Positions 42,954-51,943 of a stretch of 52,024 bases of DNA are shown here, piece by piece. Position numbers and translations under genes: made by a program. This stretch comes from Candidatus Scalindua sp. (GTDB lineage Bacteria; Planctomycetota; Brocadiia; Brocadiales; Scalinduaceae): positions 1 to 52,024 of the forward strand of contig JAIQZU010000028.1 in assembly GCA_021776915.1 (NCBI GenBank). The letters run 5' to 3'. The number at the start of each line of letters is the position of its first letter. Position 1 is the stretch's first letter. Below the pieces are notes generated by a model that was given only the letters and a program-made list of their open reading frames with translations, ran no database searches and was not told the origin of the DNA.

Positions 42954-43037
42954 TGCGGAAGGGGGGATTCGAACCCCCACCCCCTTGCGAGGACCAGGCC
43001 CTCAACCTGGCGCGTCTGCCAGCTCCGCCACTTCCGC
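42954..43037 (-). tRNA. tRNA-Leu (anticodon GAG)
   Basis: On the minus strand the acceptor arm GCGGAAG pairs with CTTCCGC, the anticodon arm is CCAGG-TTGAGGG-CCTGG (anticodon GAG), and there is a long class II variable arm (TCCTCGCAAGGGGG) and T arm GGGGG-TTCGAAT-CCCCC. CCA is not encoded. It borders the accessory patch at 39961-42882. Confidence 0.95.
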
Positions 43038-43128
43038 TTTAAAACAAATTGCCATTTTAATCCCATACAGACAAAAGTCAAATACGTTTCTAAATAATTC
43101 AAGATTTCAGTGAATAAGGAGGTAACAG

Positions 43129-43434
43129 ATGGTAGTAAACTTCAGTATTGTGCCGATAGGCAAGGGAAGTAGTTTGAGCACACAGGTAGCAGAAGTATTA
43201 AAGATCGTCAGTGAAAGCGGAATAAATTACAAGCTGCACGCCATGGGTACCATATTAGAGGGTGACTGGGACAAGATATTTAAACTCATAAAGAAATGCC
43301 ACAAAAGAATCCTTAAAGATTCGGACCGCGTGTTAACCACTATCACAATAGATGATCGTAAGGGCGGGACAGGCCGAATCGCAGGAAAGGTCCAGTCTGT
43401 AAAAAGAAAGGTTGGCAAAAAGTTAAAGTCGTAA
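43129..43434 (+). CDS. MTH1187-family thiamine-binding protein
   Basis: This 101-residue protein has the MTH1187/YkoF fold signature: VNFSIVPIGKGSSLSTQVAEVLKIV, then YKLHAMGTILEGDWDKIFKLIKKCHK and TTITIDDRKGG. Family members bind thiamine or HMP and may buffer or chaperone it. A strong Shine-Dalgarno (AAGGAGGT) precedes the ATG. thiS and thiG lie 8 kb downstream, but no operon link is visible. Confidence 0.9.
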   Translation: MVVNFSIVPIGKGSSLSTQVAEVLKIVSESGINYKLHAMGTILEGDWDKIFKLIKKCHKRILKDSDRVLTTITIDDRKGGTGRIAGKVQSVKRKVGKKLKS

Positions 43435-43565
43435 AACTGTAAAGAGAAATTCCCTGACAGAATAAAAAACAAAATTATATTGCAATTTACGTAAGATTTT
43501 GCTTTTTTATTAAACCAAATCATTTGTACTGAAAATATTTGGTTGCATGTAAGGGCGTATAGCCA

Positions 43566-43593
43566 TCCTCGGACAAACTGCGCCGAGGACTTT
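43566..43593 (+). repeat. CCTCGG-ACAAA-CCGAGG element, copy 3
   Basis: TCCTCGG-ACAAACTGCG-CCGAGGA with ACTTT after it; here the stem is perfect. It sits in a larger imperfect palindrome, 43546-43605, whose arms read ATGTAAGGGCGTA and TACGCCCCTACAT. Confidence 0.78.
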
Positions 43594-43656
43594 ACGCCCC
43601 TACATTTTATTACAATTTATTCGGGTTACGTTAGATTTAAGAAATAATATATAAAA

Positions 43657-44205
43657 ATGCAATCAGTGCCAAAAAAGGTGTTCTTCACAAAAGGAGTGGG
43701 CAAGCATAAAGAGAAGTTACAATCTTTCGAGCTTGCCCTGCGAAAAGCCGGTATAGAGAAATGCAATCTCGTCAGTGTATCAAGCATCTTTCCACCAAAT
43801 TGCAAGATCATCTCAAAGACGCAAGGCGTTAATCAAATACAGCCCGGCCAGATAGTATTCTGCGTAATGAGTACTAATTCGACCAATGAACCGAACAGGA
43901 TGATATCTGCATCAGTCGGTTTAGCAGTGCCTGCCGAGCCTAACCATTACGGATACCTGAGTGAACATCATGCAAACGGTGAAACGAACGAGAAATCCGG
44001 TGATTATGCAGAGGACCTTGCTGCAACCATGCTTGCCAGTACACTAGGTATTGAGTTTGATCCGGAGAAGAATTACGACGAACGTAAAGAGACATATCGA
44101 ATGAGCGGTAAAATAGTAAAATCCAGAAATACCACTCAATCGGCGAAAGGTGATAAAAAAGGCTTGTGGTCTACAGTTGTAGCCGCCGCAGTTTTCCTTC
44201 CTTAA
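43657..44205 (+). CDS. Pyruvoyl-dependent arginine decarboxylase
   Basis: This 182-residue proenzyme contains [12 protein letters not shown]; self-cleavage between Ser42 and Ser43 would create the pyruvoyl cofactor at the new N-terminus of the alpha chain. The segments GEIV-like [20 protein letters not shown] and [11 protein letters not shown] fit the PvlArgDC family. It converts arginine to agmatine for polyamine synthesis. argJ (arginine synthesis) starts 22 bases after it, so the two are probably co-transcribed, pairing supply with use of arginine. Confidence 0.93.
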   Translation: MQSVPKKVFFTKGVGKHKEKLQSFELALRKAGIEKCNLVSVSSIFPPNCKIISKTQGVNQIQPGQIVFCVMSTNSTNEPNRMISASVGLAVPAEPNHYGYLSEHHANGETNEKSGDYAEDLAATMLASTLGIEFDPEKNYDERKETYRMSGKIVKSRNTTQSAKGDKKGLWSTVVAAAVFLP

Positions 44206-44227
44206 ATCCAATGTTTATTTTCATGCT

Positions 44228-45445
44228 ATGATAAAGACAATCCACGGAGGAGTTATTGCTCCAAAGGGCTTCAAGGCAGGTTCTGTACATTGTGGTTTAA
44301 AAAGAAGTACCAGAAACCACGACATCGGTATCATCTTCTCTGAAGAGCCATGCAAGGCGGCAGCGCTATTTACCACAAATCAGATAGTCGCAGCGCCAAT
44401 CAAATACAGCAAAAAGACCGTACAAAACGGAACGGCACATGCCATAGTCGTAAACAGCGGAAATGCCAATGCATGTACTGGAAAGAAGGGCTATAAGGAT
44501 GCGGAGACAATGGCACAACTGACGTCAAGACACCTGAACATCAAACCGGATGAAGTCATAGTCGCCTCTACCGGCATAATCGGGCATCACCTTCCAATGG
44601 CAAAGATAAAATCCGGCATAAACAAATCCTCTACACGTTTAGGAAATAAAGAGACACATTCAATAAACATTGCAAAGGCCATAATGACAACCGACACTGT
44701 ACCCAAACAAATTGCCGTTAAGACAAAAATAGGCGGCAAGGAGGTTACCATCGGCGCTATAGCCAAAGGCTCAGGCATGATCTCACCAAAAATGGCTACA
44801 ATGTTCTGCTTCATCACGACTGATGCCTCAATCTCTTTAAGCGCCCTGAAATCCTGCATCAAAAAGTCTGTAGAAGCCTCTTTTAATCAAATCACCGTGG
44901 ACGGCCATATGAGCACGAGTGATATGGTAGCCATCCTTGCAAACGGCATGGCACACAACCGCAATATAATATCATCAAACAAGACCGACCTTGCACTTTT
45001 CCAGAAAGCGCTGGATTATGTAACCATGCGCATGGCAAAGGCGATCGTAAAGGATGGTGAAGGCGCTACAAAATTTATTCAGGTTGAGATAAACGAGGCT
45101 AAATCAATATCAGATGCAGAGAAGATTGCGCGGACAATAGCAGAATCACTGTTAGTAAAAACCGCCATTAATGGAGAAGACCCCAATTGGGGACGTATCG
45201 TCTCTGCCGCAGGCTATTCAGGAGTTATTCTTGACGAATCTAAACTAAAATTGTCTGTTAACAAAATAACTATATACAGGAAAGGTTTGCCCGTTACACC
45301 CCTCCCAAAGAGACTCATTAATGAAATGAAGAAGAATGAGATCACGATTCAACTACACCTTGGAAGGGGCAATAAAAGCGCTACACTCTGGACGTGTGAT
45401 CTATCGAAAGAATACGTAAGTATCAACGCCGACTATCATACATGA
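44228..45445 (+). CDS. argJ: Bifunctional ornithine acetyltransferase / N-acetylglutamate synthase
   Basis: This 405-residue Ntn-type enzyme has the autocleavage motif KGSGMISPKMATMF with Thr191 as nucleophile, plus VVNSGNANACTGKKG, STGIIG and NGEDPNWGRI. It transfers acetyl from N-acetylornithine to glutamate in the cyclic arginine pathway. Length and ends match the family. It follows the arginine decarboxylase closely. Confidence 0.96.
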   Translation: MIKTIHGGVIAPKGFKAGSVHCGLKRSTRNHDIGIIFSEEPCKAAALFTTNQIVAAPIKYSKKTVQNGTAHAIVVNSGNANACTGKKGYKDAETMAQLTSRHLNIKPDEVIVASTGIIGHHLPMAKIKSGINKSSTRLGNKETHSINIAKAIMTTDTVPKQIAVKTKIGGKEVTIGAIAKGSGMISPKMATMFCFITTDASISLSALKSCIKKSVEASFNQITVDGHMSTSDMVAILANGMAHNRNIISSNKTDLALFQKALDYVTMRMAKAIVKDGEGATKFIQVEINEAKSISDAEKIARTIAESLLVKTAINGEDPNWGRIVSAAGYSGVILDESKLKLSVNKITIYRKGLPVTPLPKRLINEMKKNEITIQLHLGRGNKSATLWTCDLSKEYVSINADYHT

Positions 45446-45589
45446 ACGTAACGACACACTATCATGCATTACATTACAGAAAGCTGATCTCCAATCAACT
45501 CATAGCATTTTTTTTGAACATTTCTTACTTATGCATAGTCTTGTCCGTGTAACGCAATAGTACCCATAATTATTGTAGATGGCTTCCAC

Positions 45590-46987
45590 ATGAAAAAAAA
45601 GACAATTGCATCTATTACTACGCCTATTGGTGAAGGAGGTATCGGCGTGATACAGGTATCAGGGCCGGACTCACTGAGAATCGTAAACACGGTATTCAAG
45701 GGAAAGAAACTGAAAGACTTGAGGAATGCTGAGTCAAAGAGAATTTACTACGGCGATATTTGTTTAAACGGTACAGCCGTTGACGAGGTTATTGTAAATG
45801 TACTGAGAGAAAAAGACAGTTTTACCGGAGAAGATTTAGTTGAGGTTAATTGTCATGGCGGCATCCGGGCAGTAAAGAAGACGCTTGAGTGTGTGGTAGC
45901 CGCAGGAGCAAAGGAAGTCCATTGGAAAGAACTGGCCAATCGTTCTCTCACAAACAATAAAATTGACCTTATTCAGGAAGAGGCTCTGCTGGAAATACCC
46001 AAGGCAAAAACAAAATTATGTGTTAAAGTCCTCCTCGACCAATATAACGGTGCATTGTCTTCCTTTATACAAAAAATCATTGAAGAGGTAGAATATTGCG
46101 AAAACGCCAAAGCACCTGTAGAACATATAAACGGTAAGTCAGGGCACTATCACGACAAGAAACTATCCTTCGACTCCGCTCAGGATGACGTCACACTGAG
46201 CGGAGTCGAAGTGTTATCAACATTAAAATCCCTATCCATTAAATTAAGAAAACTACTGGCAACAGCAGTCTTCGGCTGTGCAATCACTACGCCACAAAAA
46301 CTGATTATTACCGGCAAACCCAACGCAGGCAAATCTACGTTAATTAACGCACTCTTGAAGGAAGACAGATCAATCACTCACAAAGAACCGGGAACGACAA
46401 GAGACGCCGTTGACGAATTGATTTCAATCAATGGTATGCCATTCACAATAATAGATACCGCCGGTATCAGAGAAACAGATCACGAAGTAGAAAGGCTCGG
46501 TGTCCAGGAAAGCAAAAAACAGCTAAGGCAGGCAGATAAAATAATCATTGTGTTCGACAATTCTAAACCTGCAGAAAGAGAAGACAACGAGTTGATAGAG
46601 TTTATTGAAAAACTTGATCTGCATAAAGCAGACAAATCCCACAAGGTATCCATCTTTCCCGTAATAAACAAGGCAGACCTGCCGTGTAAACTAAACCTGT
46701 CAGCACTTATTGGAGATACGTTTAAACCGATATGTCAGATATCCGCCTTGAATGGCGACGGCATTTCAACGCTTGAAGAAAATCTGATTTTCGAGTTTAA
46801 GGAGTTTATAAAATATACACCTGAAAGACCCATAATCTTCACCAGACGGCAGCAGGAATTTTTATCTAAAGCCTTATACTCCTCTGAACAATGTATTAAA
46901 CCGGCTGAGGAGACAAAGAATGATTCGAATCTTTTAAATGATATAAAGCAAAATCTCCTTGACTGTATTGTCGGTTCAATCTTGTAG
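45590..46987 (+). CDS. Divergent MnmE paralogue carrying a palindromic-element insertion
   Basis: This 465-residue protein has a TrmE N-terminal domain (ITTPIGEGGIGVIQVSGPDSL, FTGEDLVEVNCHGG), a helical region and a G domain with P-loop GKPNAGKST, TTRD, DTAG and NKAD. It lacks the conserved C-terminal end with the Cys (FCIGK in the 27455 gene), ending LLDCIVGSIL, and the GEITGE/TDDILD helix is missing. tRNA modification is therefore doubtful. Residues about 184-216 are coded by a dispersed repeat, including the perfect palindrome at 46168-46211, placed just before the G domain with no frame break. Confidence 0.85.
   Translation: MKKKTIASITTPIGEGGIGVIQVSGPDSLRIVNTVFKGKKLKDLRNAESKRIYYGDICLNGTAVDEVIVNVLREKDSFTGEDLVEVNCHGGIRAVKKTLECVVAAGAKEVHWKELANRSLTNNKIDLIQEEALLEIPKAKTKLCVKVLLDQYNGALSSFIQKIIEEVEYCENAKAPVEHINGKSGHYHDKKLSFDSAQDDVTLSGVEVLSTLKSLSIKLRKLLATAVFGCAITTPQKLIITGKPNAGKSTLINALLKEDRSITHKEPGTTRDAVDELISINGMPFTIIDTAGIRETDHEVERLGVQESKKQLRQADKIIIVFDNSKPAEREDNELIEFIEKLDLHKADKSHKVSIFPVINKADLPCKLNLSALIGDTFKPICQISALNGDGISTLEENLIFEFKEFIKYTPERPIIFTRRQQEFLSKALYSSEQCIKPAEETKNDSNLLNDIKQNLLDCIVGSIL
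46168..46211 (+). repeat. Palindromic element, copy C, in frame inside a gene
   Basis: Perfect 16-base arms CTTCGACTCCGCTCAG and CTGAGCGGAGTCGAAG around loop GATGACGTCACA. The whole repeat spans about 46145-46242 and encodes FDSAQDDVTLSGVEVLS and flanking residues of the MnmE paralogue. Confidence 0.92.
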
Positions 46988-47251
46988 ATTGAACAGAAAC
47001 GTTTAGATATAGTTCAAAGGCAAGGCACTAAAACAAATTCCAAACGACAAGCATCAAATTTAAAAAATGCTGAATTACCAATTTTCTAAATTTAAAACCC
47101 TTTCGTTTGTGGTTTGGTCAATTCTAATTTGAAATTTATTTGTTATTTGGATATTGGAGTTTCTTTTGATTCGTGTCAATCCGTGCCTTTTGCTTGTCCC
47201 CGGCGCCGTTTATCCGGGGAAAATTCGTGTCCTGGTGGCTTCGTGGCTGGA

Positions 47252-48115
47252 TCATTTCTTCAAGTAATCCCTCACTTTTTTAATATCAGCCCAGACTTTT
47301 TTCTTATCATTGGGATTTCTTAACAGGTATGCGGGATGATAGGTTGCCATGAATTTTGTGCCTTGGTATTCAAAGAATTTTCCACGCAGTTTACCAATAG
47401 CCTCCTTTGTGTCCAGCAATGTCTGTGCGGCAAACGTTCCCAATGCACATATTATCTTTGGTCGTATTATCTCAATCTGCTTAATCAAATGCGGAGTACA
47501 TAGAGCTATTTCGTTGGCGTTGGGATTCCTGTTATCCGGCGGACGGCACTTCAGGATATTGGCAATATATATCTCCTCTCTTTTAAAACCTATTGATTCT
47601 ATAATCTTGGTTAGAAGCTGTCCGGCCCTACCGACAAATGGTTCCCCCTGCACATCCTCATAATGGCCCGGCGCCTCTCCAACAAACATGAGATCTGCGT
47701 CAGGGTCACCGACCCCAAAGACTACATTCGTTCTATCTTTACATAACCCACATTTTGTACATTTTTTTACCTGTCTCTCTAATTCACTAAGTTCTTTAGT
47801 CTTCTCTGATTTACTCAATTCGTCCGTTATCCTTTCGTTATGGGTATCAAAATCAGGTTCAAGTAGTGGAGATTTTACGTCCTCCCCGGACAAAGAGCGC
47901 CGAGGACTTTCCCCGGACAAAGAGCACCCCTGCCCGTCCGGCAGGTGGGGAGGACTTTCCCCGGAAGAGGCTGTGCTTTTTGCTATTGGAGCTAACGGCA
48001 GATAATCTGCGCCAAACTTCCTCTCCAAATCAACTTTATCAGAAAGAACGTTAAGCAGCGATACTACCTCAGCCTCTATTTTCTGTAACCTGGTTGATTT
48101 ACGTGATAAACTCAT
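47252..48115 (-). CDS. Family 4 uracil-DNA glycosylase with an in-frame repeat insertion
   Basis: The catalytic part (residues about 110-287) has the iron-sulfur CTKCGLCKDRTNVVFGVGDP start, GEAPGHYEDVQGEPFVGRAG as active-site motif, NILKCRPPDNRNP and ATYHPAYLL, all typical of family 4 (UDGa-type) enzymes, which remove uracil from DNA. The N-terminal extension holds a linker, residues about 53-79, encoded by two copies of the CCCCGG-ACAAA-CCGAGG element (47883-47958). The insertion lies before the catalytic domain, so activity is probably kept. Confidence 0.92.
   Translation of the reverse strand: MSLSRKSTRLQKIEAEVVSLLNVLSDKVDLERKFGADYLPLAPIAKSTASSGESPPHLPDGQGCSLSGESPRRSLSGEDVKSPLLEPDFDTHNERITDELSKSEKTKELSELERQVKKCTKCGLCKDRTNVVFGVGDPDADLMFVGEAPGHYEDVQGEPFVGRAGQLLTKIIESIGFKREEIYIANILKCRPPDNRNPNANEIALCTPHLIKQIEIIRPKIICALGTFAAQTLLDTKEAIGKLRGKFFEYQGTKFMATYHPAYLLRNPNDKKKVWADIKKVRDYLKK
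47883..47958 (+). repeat. Two tandem CCCCGG-ACAAA-CCGAGG elements in frame inside the UDG gene
   Basis: The first copy (47883-47910) is complete. The second (47910-47958) is interrupted after GAGCACC by a short palindrome, CCTGCC-CGTCC-GGCAGG, before its end GAGGACTTT. Copies elsewhere in the window are intergenic. Confidence 0.82.
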
Positions 48116-48561
48116 TCTTTTTTCGTATTTTCGTGGGCTCTTTTGATATCCTGATACGTGCGGATTATATATAAGCGTTAAAAGCTTGTCAAAATCTCTT
48201 TTTACAACGAATTTTAACTTGCAAAAAAAAGGTTAAAAGTTTAAAAGAGAATAAGTTATTTTAACGCTTAAAAATCTTTTTCCTGATTCAGAAATTGACA
48301 TTTTGTCTGATATTTTCAGGTATTAAATGTAAGATTAGAAATCTAATGATTCGCAAATATTTTCTATCTTCAATGTTTGACAACACTTAGAAATATGCTT
48401 GAAAACCAGAGAAGTTGTTTCACTTTTTCAGTGGTGTTGGTATCACGATTGCTTAATAGTAATGCATTCCTTTGTTAAAAAAGAGCCAGGCAGCAATTTT
48501 TTTCCTTGCCTTGGCCGATTTTATACCGAAACTGTACAAGCGTGTAATAAGAGAAACAATT
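48116..48561. other. Intergenic region before the NfnAB-like gene
   Basis: No gene is visible in this 446-base AT-rich gap between two diverging genes. A TTGACA lies near 48377-48382 but lacks a good -10 at the right distance. An open frame from 48472 runs into the next gene but has no family match before the ATG at 48562. Confidence 0.5.
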
Positions 48562-50889
48562 ATGTATAAGATAATTAAGAAAGAAAAGATTGCTGAAGCG
48601 ATTTACTCGATAACAGTTGAAGCGCCAAAGATAGCCGTTAAGAGAAAGGCAGGTCAGTTTATTGTACTGATAGCCGACGAAAAAGGCGAAAGAGTACCAC
48701 TGACAATCGCAAGCTCTGACAAGGATAAAGGCACAATTGATATAGTTTTTCAAACGGTTGGCCATACAACCAAACGATTAGCCTCTTTAGAACCGGGCGA
48801 TTGTATAAAAGATATCTTAGGCCCTTTAGGACATCCTACTCACATAAAAAATTTCGGGACGGCAGTATGTATCGGTGGCGGCCTGGGTATTGCCCTGGCA
48901 ATGCCAATAACAGAGGCCCTGCATGAAGCCGGAAACAATGTAGTTTCTATCATAAGCGCACGAAACGAGAGTTTGCTGCTGATGGAAGATCGACTGCGTG
49001 AAATCAGTAATGAATTATTGGTTGCTACGGACGATGGATCTAAGGGATTCCATGGCTTTCCTACACAAATACTTCAGGAGATGATTGATAATAAGAGAAA
49101 AATCGACATCGTATTTGCCGTTGGTCCCGTACCACTCATGGGCGCCGTATGCAAAGTAACAAAACCATATAATATCGAGACAATAGTAAGCCTTAATCCT
49201 ATTATGGTTGATGCAACCGGGATGTGCGGCGCATGTCGTGTAGAAGTAGGCGGCAAGACAAAATTTGCCTGTGTAGACGGCCCCGAATTTGATGGGCATC
49301 AGGTTGACTTTGATACACTGATGCATAGACTGAGGATCTATACTGATGATGAAGTTGAGAGCAGGAAAGACGCTCAAGCAGAAGCACAACTGATGGATGA
49401 GGAAAAAACCGAAATCTTTAAAAGGGTTGAAGAGGAGCTTTTGAGTCAGGATACTGTTCTAAAAGAAGGAGAAAAGAAACCAAAAATACCCAGGCAAATA
49501 ATGCCTGAACAAAAACCAGAAATAAGAGCAAATAACTTCAAAGAGGTTCCCTATGGATTTAATATTGAATTAGCACAAAAGGAGGCTAGCAGATGCATTC
49601 AATGCAAAAAACCTCTATGCTATGAGGGATGTCCGGTTAACATAGACATACCGGCATTTATTAAGCTTATAGGTGAAGGTGATTTTATTGGCGCAGCCCG
49701 CAAGATAAAAGAAACAAACGGCCTCCCCGCAATCTGCGGCAGGGTATGCCCCCAGGAAGACCAGTGTGAAAAGGTCTGTGTAGTTGGCAAGAAAGGCAAT
49801 CCTGTGTCTATAGGCAGTCTGGAACGGTTTGTAGCGGATTATGAAAGAGAACATGGCGACGAATTTATTCCGGAAATACCTGAGAAAACAGGCCGCAAGA
49901 TTGCCGTGGTAGGATCCGGCCCTGCCGGTCTTACCGTAGCCGGAGATCTTGCAAAGAAAGGACACGAGGTAACCATCTTTGAGACACTGCATAAAGCCGG
50001 AGGCGTGCTGGTTTACGGGATACCGGAATTTCGTTTACCAAAATCAATAGTAGAAGCTGAGATAAATTATCTGAAAAAAATGGGAGTAAAGATTGAACTT
50101 AATGCTGTTATCGGAAAGACTGAGACTGTAGACGAACTTTTGAATGATGGTTTTGATGCAGTGTTCCTGGGTACCGGGGCCGGCTTACCAATGTTCATGC
50201 AGATACCGGGAGAAAACCTAAACGGTGTTTATTCTGCTAATGAATACCTGACAAGGGTAAATTTAATGAAGGCATATGATCCGGAATACGATACACCCAT
50301 TTTAAGAAAAAAGAAGGTGGCCGTACTGGGAGCCGGGAATGTGGCAATGGATGCAGCCAGGACTGCCATACGTCTGGGTGGAGAGGATGTTTATATTGTC
50401 TATCGTAGAACAAGAACTGAAATGCCTGCCAGAGTAGAGGAGGTTCATCATGGTCAACAGGAAGGCATAAAGTTCAAGTACTTGATGAACCCGATCAGGA
50501 TTATAGGCGATGAAAAAGGATGGGTGAAAGGCCTGGAATGTATAAAGATGAAATTAGGTGAACCTGATGAATCAGGCAGGAGACGACCCATGCCTATCGA
50601 AGATTCTGAGACTATTCTGGATGTTGAGTGTGTGATTGTTGCCATAGGCAACGGCCCTAATCCACTAATAACTGCCGTAACCCCCGGGTTAAAGACAAAT
50701 AGAAGAGGTAACATAATCGCAGATGAAGAAACCGGATTAACATCAAAGAAAGGCGTATTCGCAGGCGGCGATATAGTTACGGGGGCAGCGACTGTAATCC
50801 TGGCAATGGGCGCCGGTAAAAAAGCGGCTGTTGCGATGGACAATTATGTAATGGGGAGAAAACCTGAACCTGCTGAGGTAGAATCTTAA
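48562..50889 (+). CDS. Fused NfnA-NfnB-type NAD(P)-linked flavoprotein (ferredoxin:NADP oxidoreductase / GltD-like)
   Basis: Starting at the ATG at 48562 (MYKIIKKEKIAEAIYSI, the usual NfnA start) the first about 270 residues are a ferredoxin-NADP reductase-like alpha subunit with a C-terminal iron-sulfur site (MCGACRVEVGGKTKFACVDGPEF). After a linker, the rest is a GltD/NfnB-like subunit: cysteine motifs CIQCKKPLCYEGCP and CGRVCPQEDQCEKVC, FAD site VVGSGPAGLTVAGDLAKKGH and NADPH site VLGAGNVAMDAARTA. It could bifurcate electrons between NADH, NADPH and ferredoxin, or act as sulfide dehydrogenase. The subunits are usually separate genes. Confidence 0.9.
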   Translation: MYKIIKKEKIAEAIYSITVEAPKIAVKRKAGQFIVLIADEKGERVPLTIASSDKDKGTIDIVFQTVGHTTKRLASLEPGDCIKDILGPLGHPTHIKNFGTAVCIGGGLGIALAMPITEALHEAGNNVVSIISARNESLLLMEDRLREISNELLVATDDGSKGFHGFPTQILQEMIDNKRKIDIVFAVGPVPLMGAVCKVTKPYNIETIVSLNPIMVDATGMCGACRVEVGGKTKFACVDGPEFDGHQVDFDTLMHRLRIYTDDEVESRKDAQAEAQLMDEEKTEIFKRVEEELLSQDTVLKEGEKKPKIPRQIMPEQKPEIRANNFKEVPYGFNIELAQKEASRCIQCKKPLCYEGCPVNIDIPAFIKLIGEGDFIGAARKIKETNGLPAICGRVCPQEDQCEKVCVVGKKGNPVSIGSLERFVADYEREHGDEFIPEIPEKTGRKIAVVGSGPAGLTVAGDLAKKGHEVTIFETLHKAGGVLVYGIPEFRLPKSIVEAEINYLKKMGVKIELNAVIGKTETVDELLNDGFDAVFLGTGAGLPMFMQIPGENLNGVYSANEYLTRVNLMKAYDPEYDTPILRKKKVAVLGAGNVAMDAARTAIRLGGEDVYIVYRRTRTEMPARVEEVHHGQQEGIKFKYLMNPIRIIGDEKGWVKGLECIKMKLGEPDESGRRRPMPIEDSETILDVECVIVAIGNGPNPLITAVTPGLKTNRRGNIIADEETGLTSKKGVFAGGDIVTGAATVILAMGAGKKAAVAMDNYVMGRKPEPAEVES

Positions 50890-50891
50890 TT

Positions 50892-51095
50892 ATGATGCAA
50901 ATCAACGTAAACGGTGAAAATAAGGAGTGTCCAGCAGGAAGTTCTGTATCTAAACTATTGGAAAGTCTGGATATTGACAATAGATACATTGCAGTAGAAT
51001 TAAATCATAAAATAGTTCCTCGCACACAATTCAGTGAAAAATTGCTGCAGGAAAATGATAATTTGGAAATAGTTACCTTTGTTGGTGGGGGATGA
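50892..51095 (+). CDS. thiS: Sulfur carrier protein ThiS
   Basis: This 67-residue ubiquitin-like protein ([20 protein letters not shown]) ends EIVTFVGGG; the terminal Gly-Gly is adenylated and thiocarboxylated to deliver sulfur for the thiazole ring. It starts 2 bases after the NfnAB-like stop and ends 1 base before thiG. thiF and thiH are not in the window. Confidence 0.95.
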   Translation: MMQINVNGENKECPAGSSVSKLLESLDIDNRYIAVELNHKIVPRTQFSEKLLQENDNLEIVTFVGGG

Positions 51096-51096
51096 G

Positions 51097-51867
51097 ATGG
51101 AAGATACAGTTCTTAAGCTTGGCAAATATGAATTTAATTCCAGGTTGTTTGTGGGTACCGGAAAATATCAGACCTTTGACATAATGAAGGAGGCCCTGGA
51201 AGCCAGTGGCTCAGAGGTTATCACTGTAGCGGTGAGGCGGGCAAACATTGGCGGTAAGGCGGGAGAATCACTACTCGATCATATTGATAAGGATAAATAT
51301 ACGATATTACCAAATACCGCCGGATGTTATTCAGCCGATGAGGCTGTCAGAACGGCATTCCTGGCAAGAGAATTGGGCATATCAGACTTAATAAAGCTGG
51401 AAGTGCTGGGTGATAAAAATACCCTGCTGCCAGACCCTGTTGATACATTAAAAGCCACTGAGACACTGGTAAAAGAAGGCTTCACCGTCCTCGTTTACAC
51501 CTCTGATGACCCGATAGCTGCAAGACGACTCCAGGATGCAGGTGCAACCAGTGTAATGCCTGCAGGTGCCCCGATAGGTTCCGGCCAGGGAATCTTAAAC
51601 CCGAACAATATAAGAATTATTCTCGAAACATTAAGTGTGCCCATTATAGTTGATGCGGGCGTAGGCACCGCATCTGATGTGACAATAGCCATGGAGCTTG
51701 GTTGTGAGGGAGTATTGCTGAACACTGGTATTGCACTGGCAAAAGATCCGGTTAAAATGGCCAGGGCGATGAAGCTGGCATGTGAGTCAGGCCGTCTGGC
51801 ACATTTATCAGGCAGGATACCCAAAAAATTATATGCAAATGCCAGCAGCCCTTTAAAAGATTTTTAA
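51097..51867 (+). CDS. thiG: Thiazole synthase ThiG
   Basis: This protein of about 256 residues starts at the ATG at 51097, one base after thiS. It is preceded by GGTGGGGG in the thiS end, and residues [24 protein letters not shown] match the family start. The catalytic-lysine strand [30 protein letters not shown] and [10 protein letters not shown] are conserved. It forms thiazole phosphate from deoxyxylulose phosphate, ThiS sulfur and dehydroglycine. Confidence 0.97.
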   Translation: MEDTVLKLGKYEFNSRLFVGTGKYQTFDIMKEALEASGSEVITVAVRRANIGGKAGESLLDHIDKDKYTILPNTAGCYSADEAVRTAFLARELGISDLIKLEVLGDKNTLLPDPVDTLKATETLVKEGFTVLVYTSDDPIAARRLQDAGATSVMPAGAPIGSGQGILNPNNIRIILETLSVPIIVDAGVGTASDVTIAMELGCEGVLLNTGIALAKDPVKMARAMKLACESGRLAHLSGRIPKKLYANASSPLKDF

Positions 51868-51943
51868 ACAGAACATTCCCTCATCATTTCACTTTATGTA
51901 AATATCAATAACCTTTTGTCAGTGTAAAGAGACTAATCATCTA

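Noticed and set aside
42954-43037. tRNA-Leu as the integration site of the accessory patch
   Set aside because: I looked for a copy of its 3' end near 39950-40350 and found none, and no integrase gene is present; only proximity remains.
47000-47250. Possible small gene after the MnmE paralogue
   Set aside because: The frame at 47114-47323 contains repeat-like DNA (CCCCGGCGCC, ATCCGGGG) and overlaps the UDG end; no ribosome binding site.
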